Source: Bombella sp. ESL0385 (GTDB taxonomy: Bacteria > Pseudomonadota > Alphaproteobacteria > Acetobacterales > Acetobacteraceae). Taken from it: a stretch of DNA of 64,000 bases. The translations under genes and the position numbers were made by a program. The first letter of the stretch is position 1. The number at the start of each line of letters is the position of its first letter. Positions 1 to 9,183 of this stretch are shown one piece after another. The stretch lies in NCBI RefSeq assembly GCF_009725755.1, contig NZ_WNIJ01000001.1, positions 930,001 through 994,000 of the forward strand, in the 5' to 3' direction. The notes beneath the pieces were generated by a model, which saw only the letters and a list, made by a program, of their open reading frames with translations, ran no database searches and was not told where the DNA came from.

Positions 1-349
1 GGACACCCCCGCAAATCACACGCGTTTTGAGCGGGAGTTGACGGCCCAACTGGCGGCACACTGCTGCGGTCTGCATGGCTAAATCGCGTGTTGGCTCTAA
101 GATGAGGATGCGCGGGATAGAGGGGGTAGAGCCATCCTCTTTAAGACGAGCAAGTTTTTGGAGGGCAGGGAGAACAAAAGCGGCGGTTTTGCCGGTCCCT
201 GTTTGGCCGGGTAACAGAACATCTCGCCCTGCCAGCAGGGGCGGAATAGCGTGTTGTTGAATCGCTGTCGGTTTCATCATGCCCGCTTTTTGTGCAGCAT
301 GCGTAAGAGCATCGGAGAGGCCAAGGGTTGTAAAATCACTATGGGTCAT
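1..349 (-). CDS. DEAD-box ATP-dependent RNA helicase (N-terminal part, cut by window edge)
   Basis: Read leftward from the ATG at 349, the first 116 codons are open to the window edge. They contain a Q-motif-like segment (KPTAIQQHAIPPLLAGRDVL) followed by the Walker A motif GQTGTGKTAAF and the motif Ia start EPTRDLA, the order seen in DEAD-box RNA helicases that remodel rRNA or mRNA structures in the cytoplasm. The rest of the protein lies outside the window, so the DEAD box itself and the paralogue (RhlE, DeaD or similar) cannot be decided. It is divergent from the ELM1-like gene, with 64 bp between start codons. Confidence 0.9.
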   Translation of the reverse strand, partial: MTHSDFTTLGLSDALTHAAQKAGMMKPTAIQQHAIPPLLAGRDVLLPGQTGTGKTAAFVLPALQKLARLKEDGSTPSIPRILILEPTRDLAMQTAAVCRQLGRQLPLKTRVICGGV

Positions 350-413
350 GGAGGATAGTCTTGCTAGAGAGGAGGAATGATGATGGCTTAATACCCTAGG
401 GAGCCTTTTCACG

Positions 414-1364
414 ATGCATGCGACGATTATTGCCGAGGATTATGCCGGGATGCGTTCACAAGGGCGAGGCTTGGCAGAAAGGGCGGGTTTCTCTTGGGAT
501 TTTCAGCCTATTATAACACAAAAAGATTCATGGGTCCTTCGCTTACCCGTTCGGTTTTGGCCGCGTTCTTTGGGTCTTTTTGCACCATTTCATCTATCCT
601 CTGCAACCCGTCTTATTATCAGCCTCGGGGGGAAGGGCGGGGTCGCAGGGGCGGCTCTGGGAACACATTATGGTCTTCCTGTCGTACAGATTCAGCACCC
701 TAGAGCGCGCCTTTCTCCCTATGCGCTAGTGATTGCTAATGAGCATGATAAGCTTAGCGGGCCGAATGTATTATCTATTCGCACGGCGTTACATGATGTC
801 ACCCCCGCCCGTTTAGTAGAGGCTGCACGGTGTTGGCATACCCCCATTCGCGCAGGGGCGGAGAGGGTCCTAGGGGTTCTTCTTGGCGGGTCTAATGGGC
901 GGTATCGTTTTGAGGAGAGTGAAGCCGCAGCTCTTGCTGCACAAATTGCCGGCTTTATACGCAAAACGTCAGTTCGATGTGTTATCACGCCATCGCGCCG
1001 CACATCCCCTAAGGCCCTTGCCTTTATGCGTGCGCATCTTCACCCCCTTGGGGCTGTGGTGATGGATGGTGAGGGGGAGGAGAACCCTTATATGGGCTTG
1101 CTCGCTTGTGCTGATATTTTAGCCGTTACCCAAGATAGTGTCTCGATGATTTCAGAGGCGGTGGCAACAGATAAACCCGTATGTATTTTGCCGCTAAAGG
1201 GTAGGTCTTCACGGATAGATTCTTTTGTAAAGACCTTACAAAAAGCGGGACGTATTCAGTCTTCTTTAGACGTAGCCTCATTTATTCCTTGTTATCACCT
1301 TGACGATACTTGGCTAGCAGCGGAAGAAGTAAGACGGCGTATTCAGTTTGAGCAGAAAGGGTGA
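414..1364 (+). CDS. ELM1/GtrOC1 family protein (DUF1022)
   Basis: The 316-residue protein resembles the mitochondrial-fission ELM1 family found widely in Alphaproteobacteria. Visible signatures are the glycine-rich LGGKGGVAGAALG segment near residue 71, the LGVLLGGSNGRY strand-loop near 150, and the sugar-nucleotide-transferase-like end around 'ADILAVTQDSVSMISEA' near residue 237, typical of GT-B-fold glycosyltransferase relatives. The biochemical role in bacteria is not settled; envelope or polysaccharide transfer is an inference from the fold. An AGGGAG about 10 bases upstream supports the ATG at 414. The next gene starts 4 bases after the stop, so the two are probably co-transcribed. Confidence 0.7.
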   Translation: MHATIIAEDYAGMRSQGRGLAERAGFSWDFQPIITQKDSWVLRLPVRFWPRSLGLFAPFHLSSATRLIISLGGKGGVAGAALGTHYGLPVVQIQHPRARLSPYALVIANEHDKLSGPNVLSIRTALHDVTPARLVEAARCWHTPIRAGAERVLGVLLGGSNGRYRFEESEAAALAAQIAGFIRKTSVRCVITPSRRTSPKALAFMRAHLHPLGAVVMDGEGEENPYMGLLACADILAVTQDSVSMISEAVATDKPVCILPLKGRSSRIDSFVKTLQKAGRIQSSLDVASFIPCYHLDDTWLAAEEVRRRIQFEQKG

Positions 1365-1368
1365 TTCC

Positions 1369-3258
1369 ATGTTGGACATTAAAACTTTTGGACCGCAGGG
1401 CGGTAATGTCCTCTATAAGGCTCTCTCTCACCCGCTGATTGTTGAGGAGATGAAAACGCTGGAGGCGGCGTTAAAAGGCAAGAGAGTTGCTTTTTATGAC
1501 CCTGATGAGTACGCCCCTACGTTATGTGGGCTTTATCCCGCTATTCAACCGGCTTTGATTTTAACGCATGATAGTGAGCAAGTTGGTCAGGCTGATGGCC
1601 TAGGCGGGCAGAAGTGCGCCATTGTTCACGCGGCTAATTGTGATGTGGATGCCATCCTCGCTTTGTCGTTTGAGGATGCTAAAATGCGTTCCCGCCTTGG
1701 GGCATTTATAGGGGCTATACCGCTTTATACATTGGGTATAGCGCGCCTGCCAGATATGTTCTTCCCCTATAAGCGGCCTTATTTAGATAAATGTAATTTC
1801 GCAACTAATTTTGCCTTCTTTCGCGAGACAGAACATTTCAGCACCCGCTTAGTCACGGCGAATTATTGGTCTAATTACGGGGCAGAGTCTTTACGCTATT
1901 GGCTCCGTCTTTACGATGAGCAGGGCCTTATTCTGGCAGAATGGCATCATGATGTAGAGAACCCCGCCGCCGGTGTGGTGATTGATAGCCAAGAGGTGAG
2001 GGAACGCTTCAATCTCCCGCATTTTACAGGGCAGCTTTTCATCCATGTAATTGGGGCAAAAGGGCATGATGTCGTAAAATACGCTCTTGATAGTTTTGGT
2101 CGCAAAGGTGACCCGAGCCTTTCTGTGACGCATGACGCTAATGCGTGGCCCTCCATGCGCTTTGCGACCCTTCCCGCGCCTGATGATGATGAGACCGTAT
2201 ATCTCTGGCTGCAAAATAGCCACGGCACAACCATTCCCGCAGGGGCTATAACCCTCAACCCTATGGGGGAGGATGAGCATTACCCCATCGCTCAGCCTAT
2301 CGGCCCTTATGAGACGGTTGCGCTGGATGTCGGCGCGTTATTGCCTAAATGGCGGTGGCCTGCCCAGTTGGAGTTACGCTCTGGCCAACATCTGGTTCGC
2401 CCACGGTACGAAATTGTACAGCGGGGGCGCACACGCATTGCCCATATGAATGTCGAGCGCGCCAATTTACAACCCGACCCCGCACTTCGCACTATGTCGC
2501 CCCTCTTAGGGCGCGGGTTTGTACTGCCTTTCCCCATCCCTAATCCCGCTTTGTATGAAAGTTTCGTCCAGCCCAACCCGATGTCGGAAGCACTAACACA
2601 TATGCCGCTGCGGTTGGATGTGTTTGATGAAGCCGGTCAGGAATGTGGCCAGCATTTCCTTGGCAATTTACCGCGTAATTATCAAGGGGCGATAGCCCTG
2701 CATGAGCTTCTTCAAAAACCCGGCCATGCGGAGCTTGTATATGACTTCCGCGATGGTGGGGAGGCTGACGGCTGGCCTCATGCTTTAATGCGTTATCGCC
2801 ATCGCAAAACGGACCATGCGGCCGAGACGAGCTTTGGCGGGCATATCTTCAACACTATGATGACATGGCGTAACGAGCCGCAATCTTATGCTGGTCCTCC
2901 GCCGGGCCTGACAACTCGGCTCTTTTTAAAGCTTGGTCAAACTCTTGATAGCACAATGCTACGGAGTTTTTGTTACTTGATTTACCCGACCTCCCTGCGT
3001 GAAGGCCGCGCCCCATCCCAAACGCGCTTGCATCTTCATGTTGCTGATGGGGCGGAGCTGGCTCAGGCTGATATTACCATCCAGCCTTCTGGCTCTTACC
3101 TTCTTCAACCGCATAAGCTGTTTGATGCTTCATTGTTAGACCAAGCAGGGGAGGGCGGTTATGTCTTAATTCGTGACTTAACATGCCGTCTTTTTGGGTA
3201 TCACGGTTTAGATAATGAGGCTGGTGGTTTTTCATTAGACCATATGTTTGGTTTTTAA
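1369..3258 (+). CDS. Large conserved-looking protein of unknown function, coupled to the ELM1-like gene
   Basis: This 629-residue protein is not recognised. The ATG at 1369 is chosen over a TTG 21 bases upstream because AGAAAGGG sits 7 bases before it and the gene then follows the ELM1-like stop by 4 bases. No signal peptide or membrane span is evident. The sequence is rich in aromatic and proline residues (for example YWSNYGAESLRYWLRLYDEQ near 177 and GGHIFNTMMTWRNEP near 490), and looks beta-rich rather than coiled. The tight spacing suggests it works with the ELM1-like protein, perhaps in surface glycan assembly, but that is only inference from context. Confidence 0.75.
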   Translation: MLDIKTFGPQGGNVLYKALSHPLIVEEMKTLEAALKGKRVAFYDPDEYAPTLCGLYPAIQPALILTHDSEQVGQADGLGGQKCAIVHAANCDVDAILALSFEDAKMRSRLGAFIGAIPLYTLGIARLPDMFFPYKRPYLDKCNFATNFAFFRETEHFSTRLVTANYWSNYGAESLRYWLRLYDEQGLILAEWHHDVENPAAGVVIDSQEVRERFNLPHFTGQLFIHVIGAKGHDVVKYALDSFGRKGDPSLSVTHDANAWPSMRFATLPAPDDDETVYLWLQNSHGTTIPAGAITLNPMGEDEHYPIAQPIGPYETVALDVGALLPKWRWPAQLELRSGQHLVRPRYEIVQRGRTRIAHMNVERANLQPDPALRTMSPLLGRGFVLPFPIPNPALYESFVQPNPMSEALTHMPLRLDVFDEAGQECGQHFLGNLPRNYQGAIALHELLQKPGHAELVYDFRDGGEADGWPHALMRYRHRKTDHAAETSFGGHIFNTMMTWRNEPQSYAGPPPGLTTRLFLKLGQTLDSTMLRSFCYLIYPTSLREGRAPSQTRLHLHVADGAELAQADITIQPSGSYLLQPHKLFDASLLDQAGEGGYVLIRDLTCRLFGYHGLDNEAGGFSLDHMFGF

Positions 3259-3313
3259 AGCAGCCCTCTTGCATGGGGAGAGAACAGGTGCTAGAAGCCA
3301 CTCACCCCATTAA

Positions 3314-3388
3314 GGATGCGTAGCTCAGCGGTAGAGCACTGCCTTCACACGGCAGGGGTCACAGGTTCAATCCCTGTCGCATCCACCA
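3314..3388 (+). tRNA. tRNA-Val (anticodon CAC)
   Basis: A 75-base cloverleaf with acceptor GGATGCG pairing with CGCATCC, D arm GCTC..GAGC, anticodon stem CTGCC/GGCAG with loop TTCACAC (anticodon CAC at 3346-3348), T arm with GGTTCAATCC and encoded CCA at 3386-3388. It reads GTG valine codons. Confidence 0.97.
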
Positions 3389-3770
3389 TAAATCCCCCTG
3401 AAACATAAGTGTTTTTAGATATTGGGTGACGCCCAACATGCTGTCCACCGTCATTTGCGCATGACCGTGAAAATGTGCGAGCGTTCAAGAGTCTTGCCCA
3501 TTCATTTTCAGGGATTTCTCCCTCAGTGAGTGCCCCTTTCTTTAAGGGCATGATTCAGGGTGACCATATGGAGGCAGCGGCTTCATCTGTAATGGGAGAT
3601 GCACTGACGATAGAGGGGCGGCCATATCCTCATTATTGCGCCCATAGAACGCGTTACCGTCATGCTAACGATATACAATTATTATGGAGCGCAGCATAAG
3701 CTTTGCTGGTACGTTTGCAGCGTGCGAATTGTAGAAGGTAGTTAGGCTCTATTGCGTATTGGGGGTTGTG
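3389..3770. other. Intergenic stretch without a supported gene
   Basis: About 380 bases between tRNA-Val and the first secreted repeat protein. Open frames exist on both strands, but none has a convincing ribosome binding site or a recognisable product, and a leftward one runs into the tRNA. I see no clear promoter or terminator. Confidence 0.4.
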
Positions 3771-5226
3771 ATGCGGGGATTTGTTGCGGGTATTTTGAGT
3801 TTTGTGGCGTTTGTTTTTGTGCCTGGTTTGGGTGTTTGTGCTGATGGGATACCGCCTATAGAGGAGGGGTTGAAGATGGTTGCGGCGCAGCAGCAATATG
3901 CGTTGCAGCGGATGGGTTTGAGTGCGTCGTTAGCGCGGCAGGCTTTGTGGGGGGCGAAGTATAAGCCTGAGTCTATGTGCGCGCAGCATGTGAGTTTGCT
4001 GTTGAGCGGGTATGATGCGTTGCATCCTGAGTTCCCTGATGATGGGCCGCCGGATAAGGATAGGCAGGAGCGTATTCGCTTAGCGAATTCTGGGTCATGG
4101 CGGTTTGTTTACGATATTGAGCAAGTGCATATTTGTAGCAAGGCTTTTTTGGATAAAACGCCTGCGAGGCCTGCTTATAACCCGGGGAATGATCCTGTTC
4201 AGATTATGGCGCAGCGTTTTCAACAAGACCGGCAGGGGACGATTGATGAGATGGTGCAGGCTGGTGTGGAGAAGAATGTTGCGGAGAGTGCGGCTGTGCT
4301 TGTCACTTCTCAGCGAGGGATGTATGCGGGGTGCGCGGTTGTCGCAGTTGATATGTATCGTCGGATACCCGGTATGCCAATAAGCCGAGAGGATGCTAGG
4401 GCAATGAATATGCGGAATCCTGATACGGCGGAAACGGCTTGTGATATTAACTGGATGTATAGGGACCCGAATGCGGTTGACCCTTATGCGCCATCGATTG
4501 AGCGGTTGCAGAAGGCTTTTCGGGAGGACCGGAAAGGGACGATTAAGAAGCTTGTGAAGGTTGGCGTTAGGCGTGTATGGGCAGAGAATGCAGCGGATTT
4601 GGTGTTGGCGCAGAAGGGACGTTATCGCCGTTGTGCGGTTATTGTAGGAGGGTTGTTGGATAATATGGGGTATGAATGGGGAGATATTACCCATCATGTA
4701 GATGCGATAAATGAAGGTTATTATAGTATAGGGAGTATCGTTGGTGATGGGGTTTGTGATGTGGATAATGTGAATCATGACCCGCGGGAGGGGCTATGGT
4801 AAGTCGGTCAGTTCTATCTATCGGTGGGTTAGATTGCTCTAATTCTAGGATGGTTTTTGGCCGAGATTGGTGCGGATGCACTCTATGGTTGTGTGCCATT
4901 TGCCTTCTTGCATTTCTGTTGAGACTTCATGTTGGATGGCGATGGGTAGCCATAGGCCATCCCAAGGGGCTTTGCTGATAAGCTGGTGACTTTGGTTGGT
5001 GAGGCTGTCCGGTTGGTTGGGGGAAGGAAGCCAATTTTGAGGGGCGTATTTGCTCTCTAATATAAGAGGTTGCCAGAAGGCGATGTCTGGGCGGAGGAGT
5101 GTTGTGATGGTTGTTCCGGCCTCGTTATATTTGGGGTAGCCAACCATACCATTTTGGGCGGAGATGATGGGTATTGATTTTTCTTGCCCATTTGGAGAGG
5201 TGCCAGTGTAGGAGCCGCCCCAGATT
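3758..5226. repeat. Tandem duplication, copy A
   Basis: First copy of a duplicated unit of about 1.47 kb containing a secreted repeat-protein gene and, convergent to it, the 3' part of a decaying gene. The match to copy B starts about a dozen bases before the ATG (shared TTGTGATGCGGGG-like start) and ends in the shared sequence GTGTAGGAGCCGCCCCA. Small indels shift the register from 1772 to about 1752 bases along the unit. Confidence 0.85.
3771..4802 (+). CDS. Secreted cysteine-containing internal-repeat protein, copy A
   Basis: A 343-residue exported protein of unknown function. The ATG at 3771 (the longer frame starts at a TTG) gives a clear signal peptide, MRGFVAGILSFVAFVFVPGL, cleaved probably after VCA at about residue 24. 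The mature part has at least two imperfect repeats of the form DR.GTI...V..GV....AE.AA.LV.(S/A)Q(K/R)G.Y..CAV, around residues 150-200 and 250-300, plus a possible third, more diverged unit near 35-75. Each repeat carries a cysteine, suggesting disulfide-stabilised helical modules in the periplasm or outside the cell. A paralogue follows 740 bases downstream. No family is recognised. Confidence 0.8.
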   Translation: MRGFVAGILSFVAFVFVPGLGVCADGIPPIEEGLKMVAAQQQYALQRMGLSASLARQALWGAKYKPESMCAQHVSLLLSGYDALHPEFPDDGPPDKDRQERIRLANSGSWRFVYDIEQVHICSKAFLDKTPARPAYNPGNDPVQIMAQRFQQDRQGTIDEMVQAGVEKNVAESAAVLVTSQRGMYAGCAVVAVDMYRRIPGMPISREDARAMNMRNPDTAETACDINWMYRDPNAVDPYAPSIERLQKAFREDRKGTIKKLVKVGVRRVWAENAADLVLAQKGRYRRCAVIVGGLLDNMGYEWGDITHHVDAINEGYYSIGSIVGDGVCDVDNVNHDPREGLW

Positions 5227-5508
5227 TCAATTACCCCTAGATGGGCTGTTGTTTGGGAGATTTGCTGCTTGTAGCTGTTGGGGAGGTTGTTAGTCTCGTC
5301 TTGCGTAATGGGGGGTGTATTGTTTGAAATTATAGTTGATATGTGTTGCGTTTACGACCCCCTTTATTTGGTCTAGCGCACTCCCAGAGCGGTAATGGTT
5401 GGTGAGGGGGCGTTGTTATCATCGCTCACAGAGAGCATGATGGTGGTGCGGCCAGGGAGAACGTGGTTGAGGAATGTTAAGGTGACAATATGGTTTATTT
5501 GTTGATAG
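4845..5508 (-). pseudogene. Decayed gene A, convergent with the secreted repeat protein
   Basis: On the minus strand the frame ending at 4845 encodes 100 clean codons from an internal ATG at 5147, and its codon sense continues upstream (VIEIWGGSYTGTSPNGQEKS) without an initiation codon until a stop near 5336. Further upstream, other frames continue protein-like sequence (for example FLNHVLPGRTTIMLSVSDDN), so the gene looks broken by several frameshifts. The C-terminal part is nearly identical to that of copy B. The family is not recognised; its start is lost, so the upstream limit is approximate. Confidence 0.6.
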
Positions 5509-5528
5509 GGTGGTTTTGACTTTGTGAT

Positions 5529-6976
5529 TATTGGGGGGTGTGATGCGGGGCATTGTTGCGGGGATTTTGGGTTTTGTGGCGTTTATTTTGGTGCCTGGTT
5601 TGGGTGTTTGTGCTGATGGGATACCGCCTATAGAGGAGGGGTTGAAGATGGTTGCGGCGCAGCAGCAATATGCGTTGCAGCGGATGGGCTTGAGTGCGTC
5701 GTTAGCGCGGCAGGCTTTGTGGGGGGCGAAGTATAAGCCTGAGTCTATGTGCGCGCAGCATGTGAGTTTGCTGTTGAGCGGGTATGATGCGTTGCATCCT
5801 GAGTTCCCTGATGATGGGCCTCCGGATAAGGATAGGCAGGAGCGTATTCGCTTAGCGAATTCTGGGTCATGGCGATTTGTTTACGATATTGAGCAAGTGC
5901 ATATTTGTAGCAAGGCTTTTTTGGATAAGACGCCTGCGAAGCCCGCTTATAATCCGGAGAATGATCCTGTTCAGATTATGGCGCGAAGTTTTCAGCAAGA
6001 CCGGCAGGGGATGATTGATGAGATGGTGCAGGCCGGTGTGGAGAAGAATGTTGCGGAGAGTGCGGCTATATTGGTGACCTCTCAAAAAGGCAGATACTGG
6101 GATTGTGCTATGGCAGTGTATAATATGTATCGCCGAGCACCTGGTATGCCAATTAGTTATGATGAAGCTCGACAAGTGAATCTTCGACCTTTTGCAACGG
6201 CGGAGGGCATTTGCGATATTGGGCGGATGTATCAAGACCCGAATGCGGAAGACCCTTATGCGCCGTCTATTGAGCGGTTATTGAAGGCTTTTCGGGAGGA
6301 CCGGAAGGGAACGATTAAGAAGCTTGTGAAGGTTGGCGTTTTGAGGGGATGGGCGCGCGAGGCGGCAGATTTAGTTCTCTCCCAGAAGGGGCGTTATTGG
6401 CGTTGTGCGGTTATTGTAGGGGGGTTGTTGGATAATATGGGGTATGAGTGGGGAGATATTACCCACCATGTAGATGCGATAAATGATGATTCTTATAATA
6501 TAGGTAGTGGCATGGGGGATAGGATTTGCGATGTGGATAATATGAATCATGACCCGCGGGAGGGATGGTAGAGCAGGGGGTTAGGTTGCTCCGTTGTGAG
6601 GTGGTTTTTGGCCGAGATTGGTGCGGATGCAATCGATGGTTGTGTGCCATTTACCTTCTTGCATTTCTGTCGAGACTTCATGTTGGATGGCAATGGGGAG
6701 CCATAGGCCATCCCAAGGGGCTTTGCCGATAAGCTGATGGCTTTGGTTGGTGAGGCTGTCCGGTTGGTTGGGGGAAGGAAGCCAATTTTGAGGGGCGTAT
6801 TTGCTCTCTAATAATAAGAGGTTGCCAGAAGGCGATGTCTGGGCGGAGGAGTGTTGTGATGGTTGTTCCGGCCTCGTTATATTTGGGGTAGCCAACCATA
6901 CCATTTTGGGCGGAGATGATGGGTATTGATTTTTCTTGCCCATTTGGAGGGGTGCCAGTGTAGGAGCCGCCCCAAA
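5529..6976. repeat. Tandem duplication, copy B
   Basis: Second copy of the unit described at 3758-5226. The coding half is near-identical in the first 160 codons and diverged between about codons 175 and 235. The non-coding or decayed half is near-identical apart from small indels, including one extra base inside CTAATAATAAG that shifts the reading frame of the convergent gene. Confidence 0.85.
5543..6571 (+). CDS. Secreted cysteine-containing internal-repeat protein, copy B
   Basis: A 342-residue paralogue of the gene at 3771, with the same signal peptide design (MRGIVAGILGFVAFILVPGL, cleavage after VCA). Residues 1-160 are almost the same as copy A. Differences cluster in the middle: copy B has SQKGRYWDCAMAVYNMYRRA and ARQVNLRPFATAEGICDI where copy A has SQRGMYAGCAVVAVDMYRRI and ARAMNMRNPDTAETACDI. 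The C-terminal repeat is again similar. The blocky pattern suggests duplication followed by selection or gene conversion rather than uniform drift. ATG 5543 is chosen because it aligns with copy A and begins the signal peptide. Function unknown. Confidence 0.8.
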   Translation: MRGIVAGILGFVAFILVPGLGVCADGIPPIEEGLKMVAAQQQYALQRMGLSASLARQALWGAKYKPESMCAQHVSLLLSGYDALHPEFPDDGPPDKDRQERIRLANSGSWRFVYDIEQVHICSKAFLDKTPAKPAYNPENDPVQIMARSFQQDRQGMIDEMVQAGVEKNVAESAAILVTSQKGRYWDCAMAVYNMYRRAPGMPISYDEARQVNLRPFATAEGICDIGRMYQDPNAEDPYAPSIERLLKAFREDRKGTIKKLVKVGVLRGWAREAADLVLSQKGRYWRCAVIVGGLLDNMGYEWGDITHHVDAINDDSYNIGSGMGDRICDVDNMNHDPREGW

Positions 6977-7057
6977 TGACAAAGCCCATGCTGGGCTCGC
7001 CGCTATTGCCGCAACTCATACCACCCATACAAAGGCCGATAATGTCGCCTCCGCCGC
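6581..7057 (-). pseudogene. Decayed gene B, same C-terminal module as decayed gene A
   Basis: The reading sense runs in one frame from upstream of 7028 (GGMSCGNSGEPSMGFVIWGG) to about 6812, then continues in another frame to the stop at 6581 (LESKYAPQNWLPSPNQPDSL ... NLGQKPPHNGAT). The shift coincides with one extra base relative to copy A. Its N-terminal side (SLGGGGDIIGLCMGGMSCG) differs from copy A, so the two fragments share only the C-terminal module. It abuts the frameshifted LprI-like gene on its upstream side and may once have been one gene with it. Confidence 0.6.
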
Positions 7058-7443
7058 CTAAACTATACGTGATAATACGGCAATTTGCTCTTGCCGTGTT
7101 TTAATAAAGCAGGTTTTTTCTACTTCAGTGGGTGGGGTCGTTGTCGGGCCGGTCGGTGGTAGGGCACATTCATGTTGTAGAGCAGCATTATTCTCGGTTA
7201 GTTGCTTCTCTAAAAGCTGATTCTCGACCGGTGTATTTTGCCCTTTAAGGGCTAGTATGTTTGTGCGTAATGGAAGGCAGTAACCCTAAGTGCTGGGTCG
7301 GAACAGGCGGTAGTGGAGAGAATATTAGCTTGATTTAGCCTAGCACATAGTGCACCCTCATTCTTTTGTTCTTGTGCGGATGCTATATTATTGAAGTGTG
7401 AGAAAAACAAGAGTAAGCTTGTGCAAGCTAGCCATTTCTTCAT
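7058..7443 (-). pseudogene. Frameshifted LprI/DUF1311-like secreted protein
   Basis: From the ATG at 7443 the protein starts with a signal peptide (MKKWLACTSLLLFFSHFNNI, cleavage after ASA) and contains ACSDPALRV, resembling the C.DP.L core of LprI/DUF1311 lysozyme-inhibitor-like proteins. That frame stops at 7252. The sense continues in another frame (LALKGQNTPVENQLLEKQLT ... CFIKTRQEQIAVL) to a TAG at 7058-7060, and the CFIKTRQEQI stretch fits the second conserved cysteine motif of that family. One indel near 7265-7285 would join them. The LprI assignment is a motif-level guess; the frameshift itself is seen directly. Confidence 0.5.
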
Positions 7444-7655
7444 GATATACGATCCTGTATTTCATAATTTTATTAAAGGAACAATAGAATTATTTGTACA
7501 GTAAAGCAAGAAAATGTGGATTAAAAAGTAATTTTAATTTTATGGTTTAGTGATCTGTTTTTCTCGTTAGGAGTTGACTTTTAGGGAGGAATAGTAGAAG
7601 GGGACGGCTATACGTCTGTGGGGTGGTATTTGTTCTGTCTGTGAAGGAACGTAAC

Positions 7656-9077
7656 ATGATTAGTCCTATTGTTCCTGTGATATTGTCTGGGGGTTCTGGT
7701 ACGCGGTTATGGCCGGTCTCGCGTAAGAGTTATCCCAAACAGTTTTGTACGCTTTTGGGGCAGGAGACGCCATTTCAAGAGACTGTGCAGCGGACGAAGT
7801 TGCTAGGGTTGCAGGCAGCTCCCATTATTGTGGGTAATTGTGATCATCGTTTTGTCATGGCTGAGCAGCTGCGGCAAGTTGGGATAGAGGATGCGCGGAT
7901 TGTGCTGGAGCCAGTCGCGCGTAATTCTACTGCTGCGATGGCCGCAGCGGCGTTTTGGCAAGCTAAAACCGATGATGAGGCTATTTTATGGTTTATGCCA
8001 GCCGATGCCGCGATTACAGATATCCCCGCTCTGCAAGAAGCGGTCTCTCAAGCGCGAGAAGCTGCCGAGAAAGGTTATATCGCGACATTTGGCATGACAC
8101 CCACAAAAGCTGAGACAGGCTATGGGTATATTGAGCAAGGCAAAGCGTTAGACGGTACAGAGAATGCGTTCCATATTACGCGCTTTCTCGAAAAGCCGAA
8201 TGAGGAGGAGGCAAAACGTCTCTTAGCAGCGGGGAAATATCTTTGGAACTCCGGCATGTTTATGGCACGGGCCAAGGTATTTTTGTCTGAGTTAAAGACA
8301 CTTGCTCCAGAGATTTACAATGCGGTTGAGCGTTCGGTTGAGAATGTTCAGACAGATTTAGGCTTCCTTCAGCTAGAAGCAGAAAGTTTCGCGCAAGCTC
8401 CGTCCATCTCGGTGGATTATGCTGTGGCAGAGAAAACGCAACGTGCTGCTGTGGTGCCTGCTCATTTTGGCTGGATGGATGTTGGGAGCTGGGATGCCGT
8501 CTGGGAGCTAACGCCTAAAGATAGCGATGGTAATGCAACGCGAGGGAATGTCTTTTTAGACAGAGCCAAGAACTGCTATGTACATTCCGATAGTGTCGTT
8601 GCGACCGTAACAGGCGTGGATGACCTTATCATCATCGTTACCAAAGATGCTGTCATGGTATCGCATCGTGACCGTGCGCAAGATATTAAGCATATGGTTT
8701 CGCGCCTCCGGGAGGAGGGACGAGAGGAGGCCGAGAAGCATGTAAGGATGTATCGGCCTTGGGGCTTCTATGAGAGCTTGATTCAGGGTGATCGTTTCCA
8801 AGTGAAGCGTATTCATGTAAGCCCGGGGGAGAAGTTATCACTACAGAAGCATTTTCATCGAGCAGAGCATTGGGTCGTTGTCGCTGGTACGGCCCTTGTA
8901 ACGCGTGATGATGAAGTCCTTACGGTTAAAGAAAATGAGAGCGTTTATTTGCCATTAGGGGCTGTTCATCGGTTGGAGAATCCCGGCCGTATCCCAATTA
9001 CTTTGATAGAGGTGCAATCTGGCCCGTATTTGGGGGAAGATGATATTGTGCGGCTAGAGGATGTTTATAAACGCTAG
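7656..9077 (+). CDS. manC: Mannose-1-phosphate guanylyltransferase / mannose-6-phosphate isomerase (type II, bifunctional)
   Basis: A 473-residue bifunctional enzyme that converts fructose-6-phosphate to mannose-6-phosphate and mannose-1-phosphate plus GTP to GDP-mannose in the cytosol, supplying exopolysaccharide or lipopolysaccharide synthesis. The N-terminal pyrophosphorylase signature PVILSGGSGTRLWPVSRKSY is at residues 6-25, FLEKP lies near 182, and the C-terminal type II isomerase cupin begins at RPWGFYESL with the metal-binding segment SPGEKLSLQKHFHRAEHW. ATG 7656 is chosen over a TTG 33 bases upstream because AAGGAACG precedes it. It stands alone, and fits with other possible glycan genes in the window. 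Confidence 0.95.
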   Translation: MISPIVPVILSGGSGTRLWPVSRKSYPKQFCTLLGQETPFQETVQRTKLLGLQAAPIIVGNCDHRFVMAEQLRQVGIEDARIVLEPVARNSTAAMAAAAFWQAKTDDEAILWFMPADAAITDIPALQEAVSQAREAAEKGYIATFGMTPTKAETGYGYIEQGKALDGTENAFHITRFLEKPNEEEAKRLLAAGKYLWNSGMFMARAKVFLSELKTLAPEIYNAVERSVENVQTDLGFLQLEAESFAQAPSISVDYAVAEKTQRAAVVPAHFGWMDVGSWDAVWELTPKDSDGNATRGNVFLDRAKNCYVHSDSVVATVTGVDDLIIIVTKDAVMVSHRDRAQDIKHMVSRLREEGREEAEKHVRMYRPWGFYESLIQGDRFQVKRIHVSPGEKLSLQKHFHRAEHWVVVAGTALVTRDDEVLTVKENESVYLPLGAVHRLENPGRIPITLIEVQSGPYLGEDDIVRLEDVYKR

Positions 9078-9183
9078 CCCTTACGGAAAAGTTAGATTTT
9101 AAAGGGCACGCATCTTATTGAAAGTAATGTATGCGTGCCCATATCCTAGCAAGATGAATATCTTCAGGCGAGGAGAGCTTGCT

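Noticed and set aside
1891-2576. Several minus-strand ORFs of 89-129 codons
   Set aside because: They lie opposite a continuous 629-codon gene with a good start and are shadows of it.
3345-3699. Small ORFs on both strands next to tRNA-Val(CAC)
   Set aside because: One runs through the tRNA itself and the other has no ribosome site or recognisable product.
4095-4778. 227-codon minus-strand ORF opposite secreted protein copy A
   Set aside because: Ile/His/Pro-rich composition typical of an antisense shadow; the plus frame has a signal peptide and a conserved paralogue.
7500-7655. TTGACT at 7574 as a -35 box for manC
   Set aside because: No -10-like hexamer at a 16-18 base spacing.
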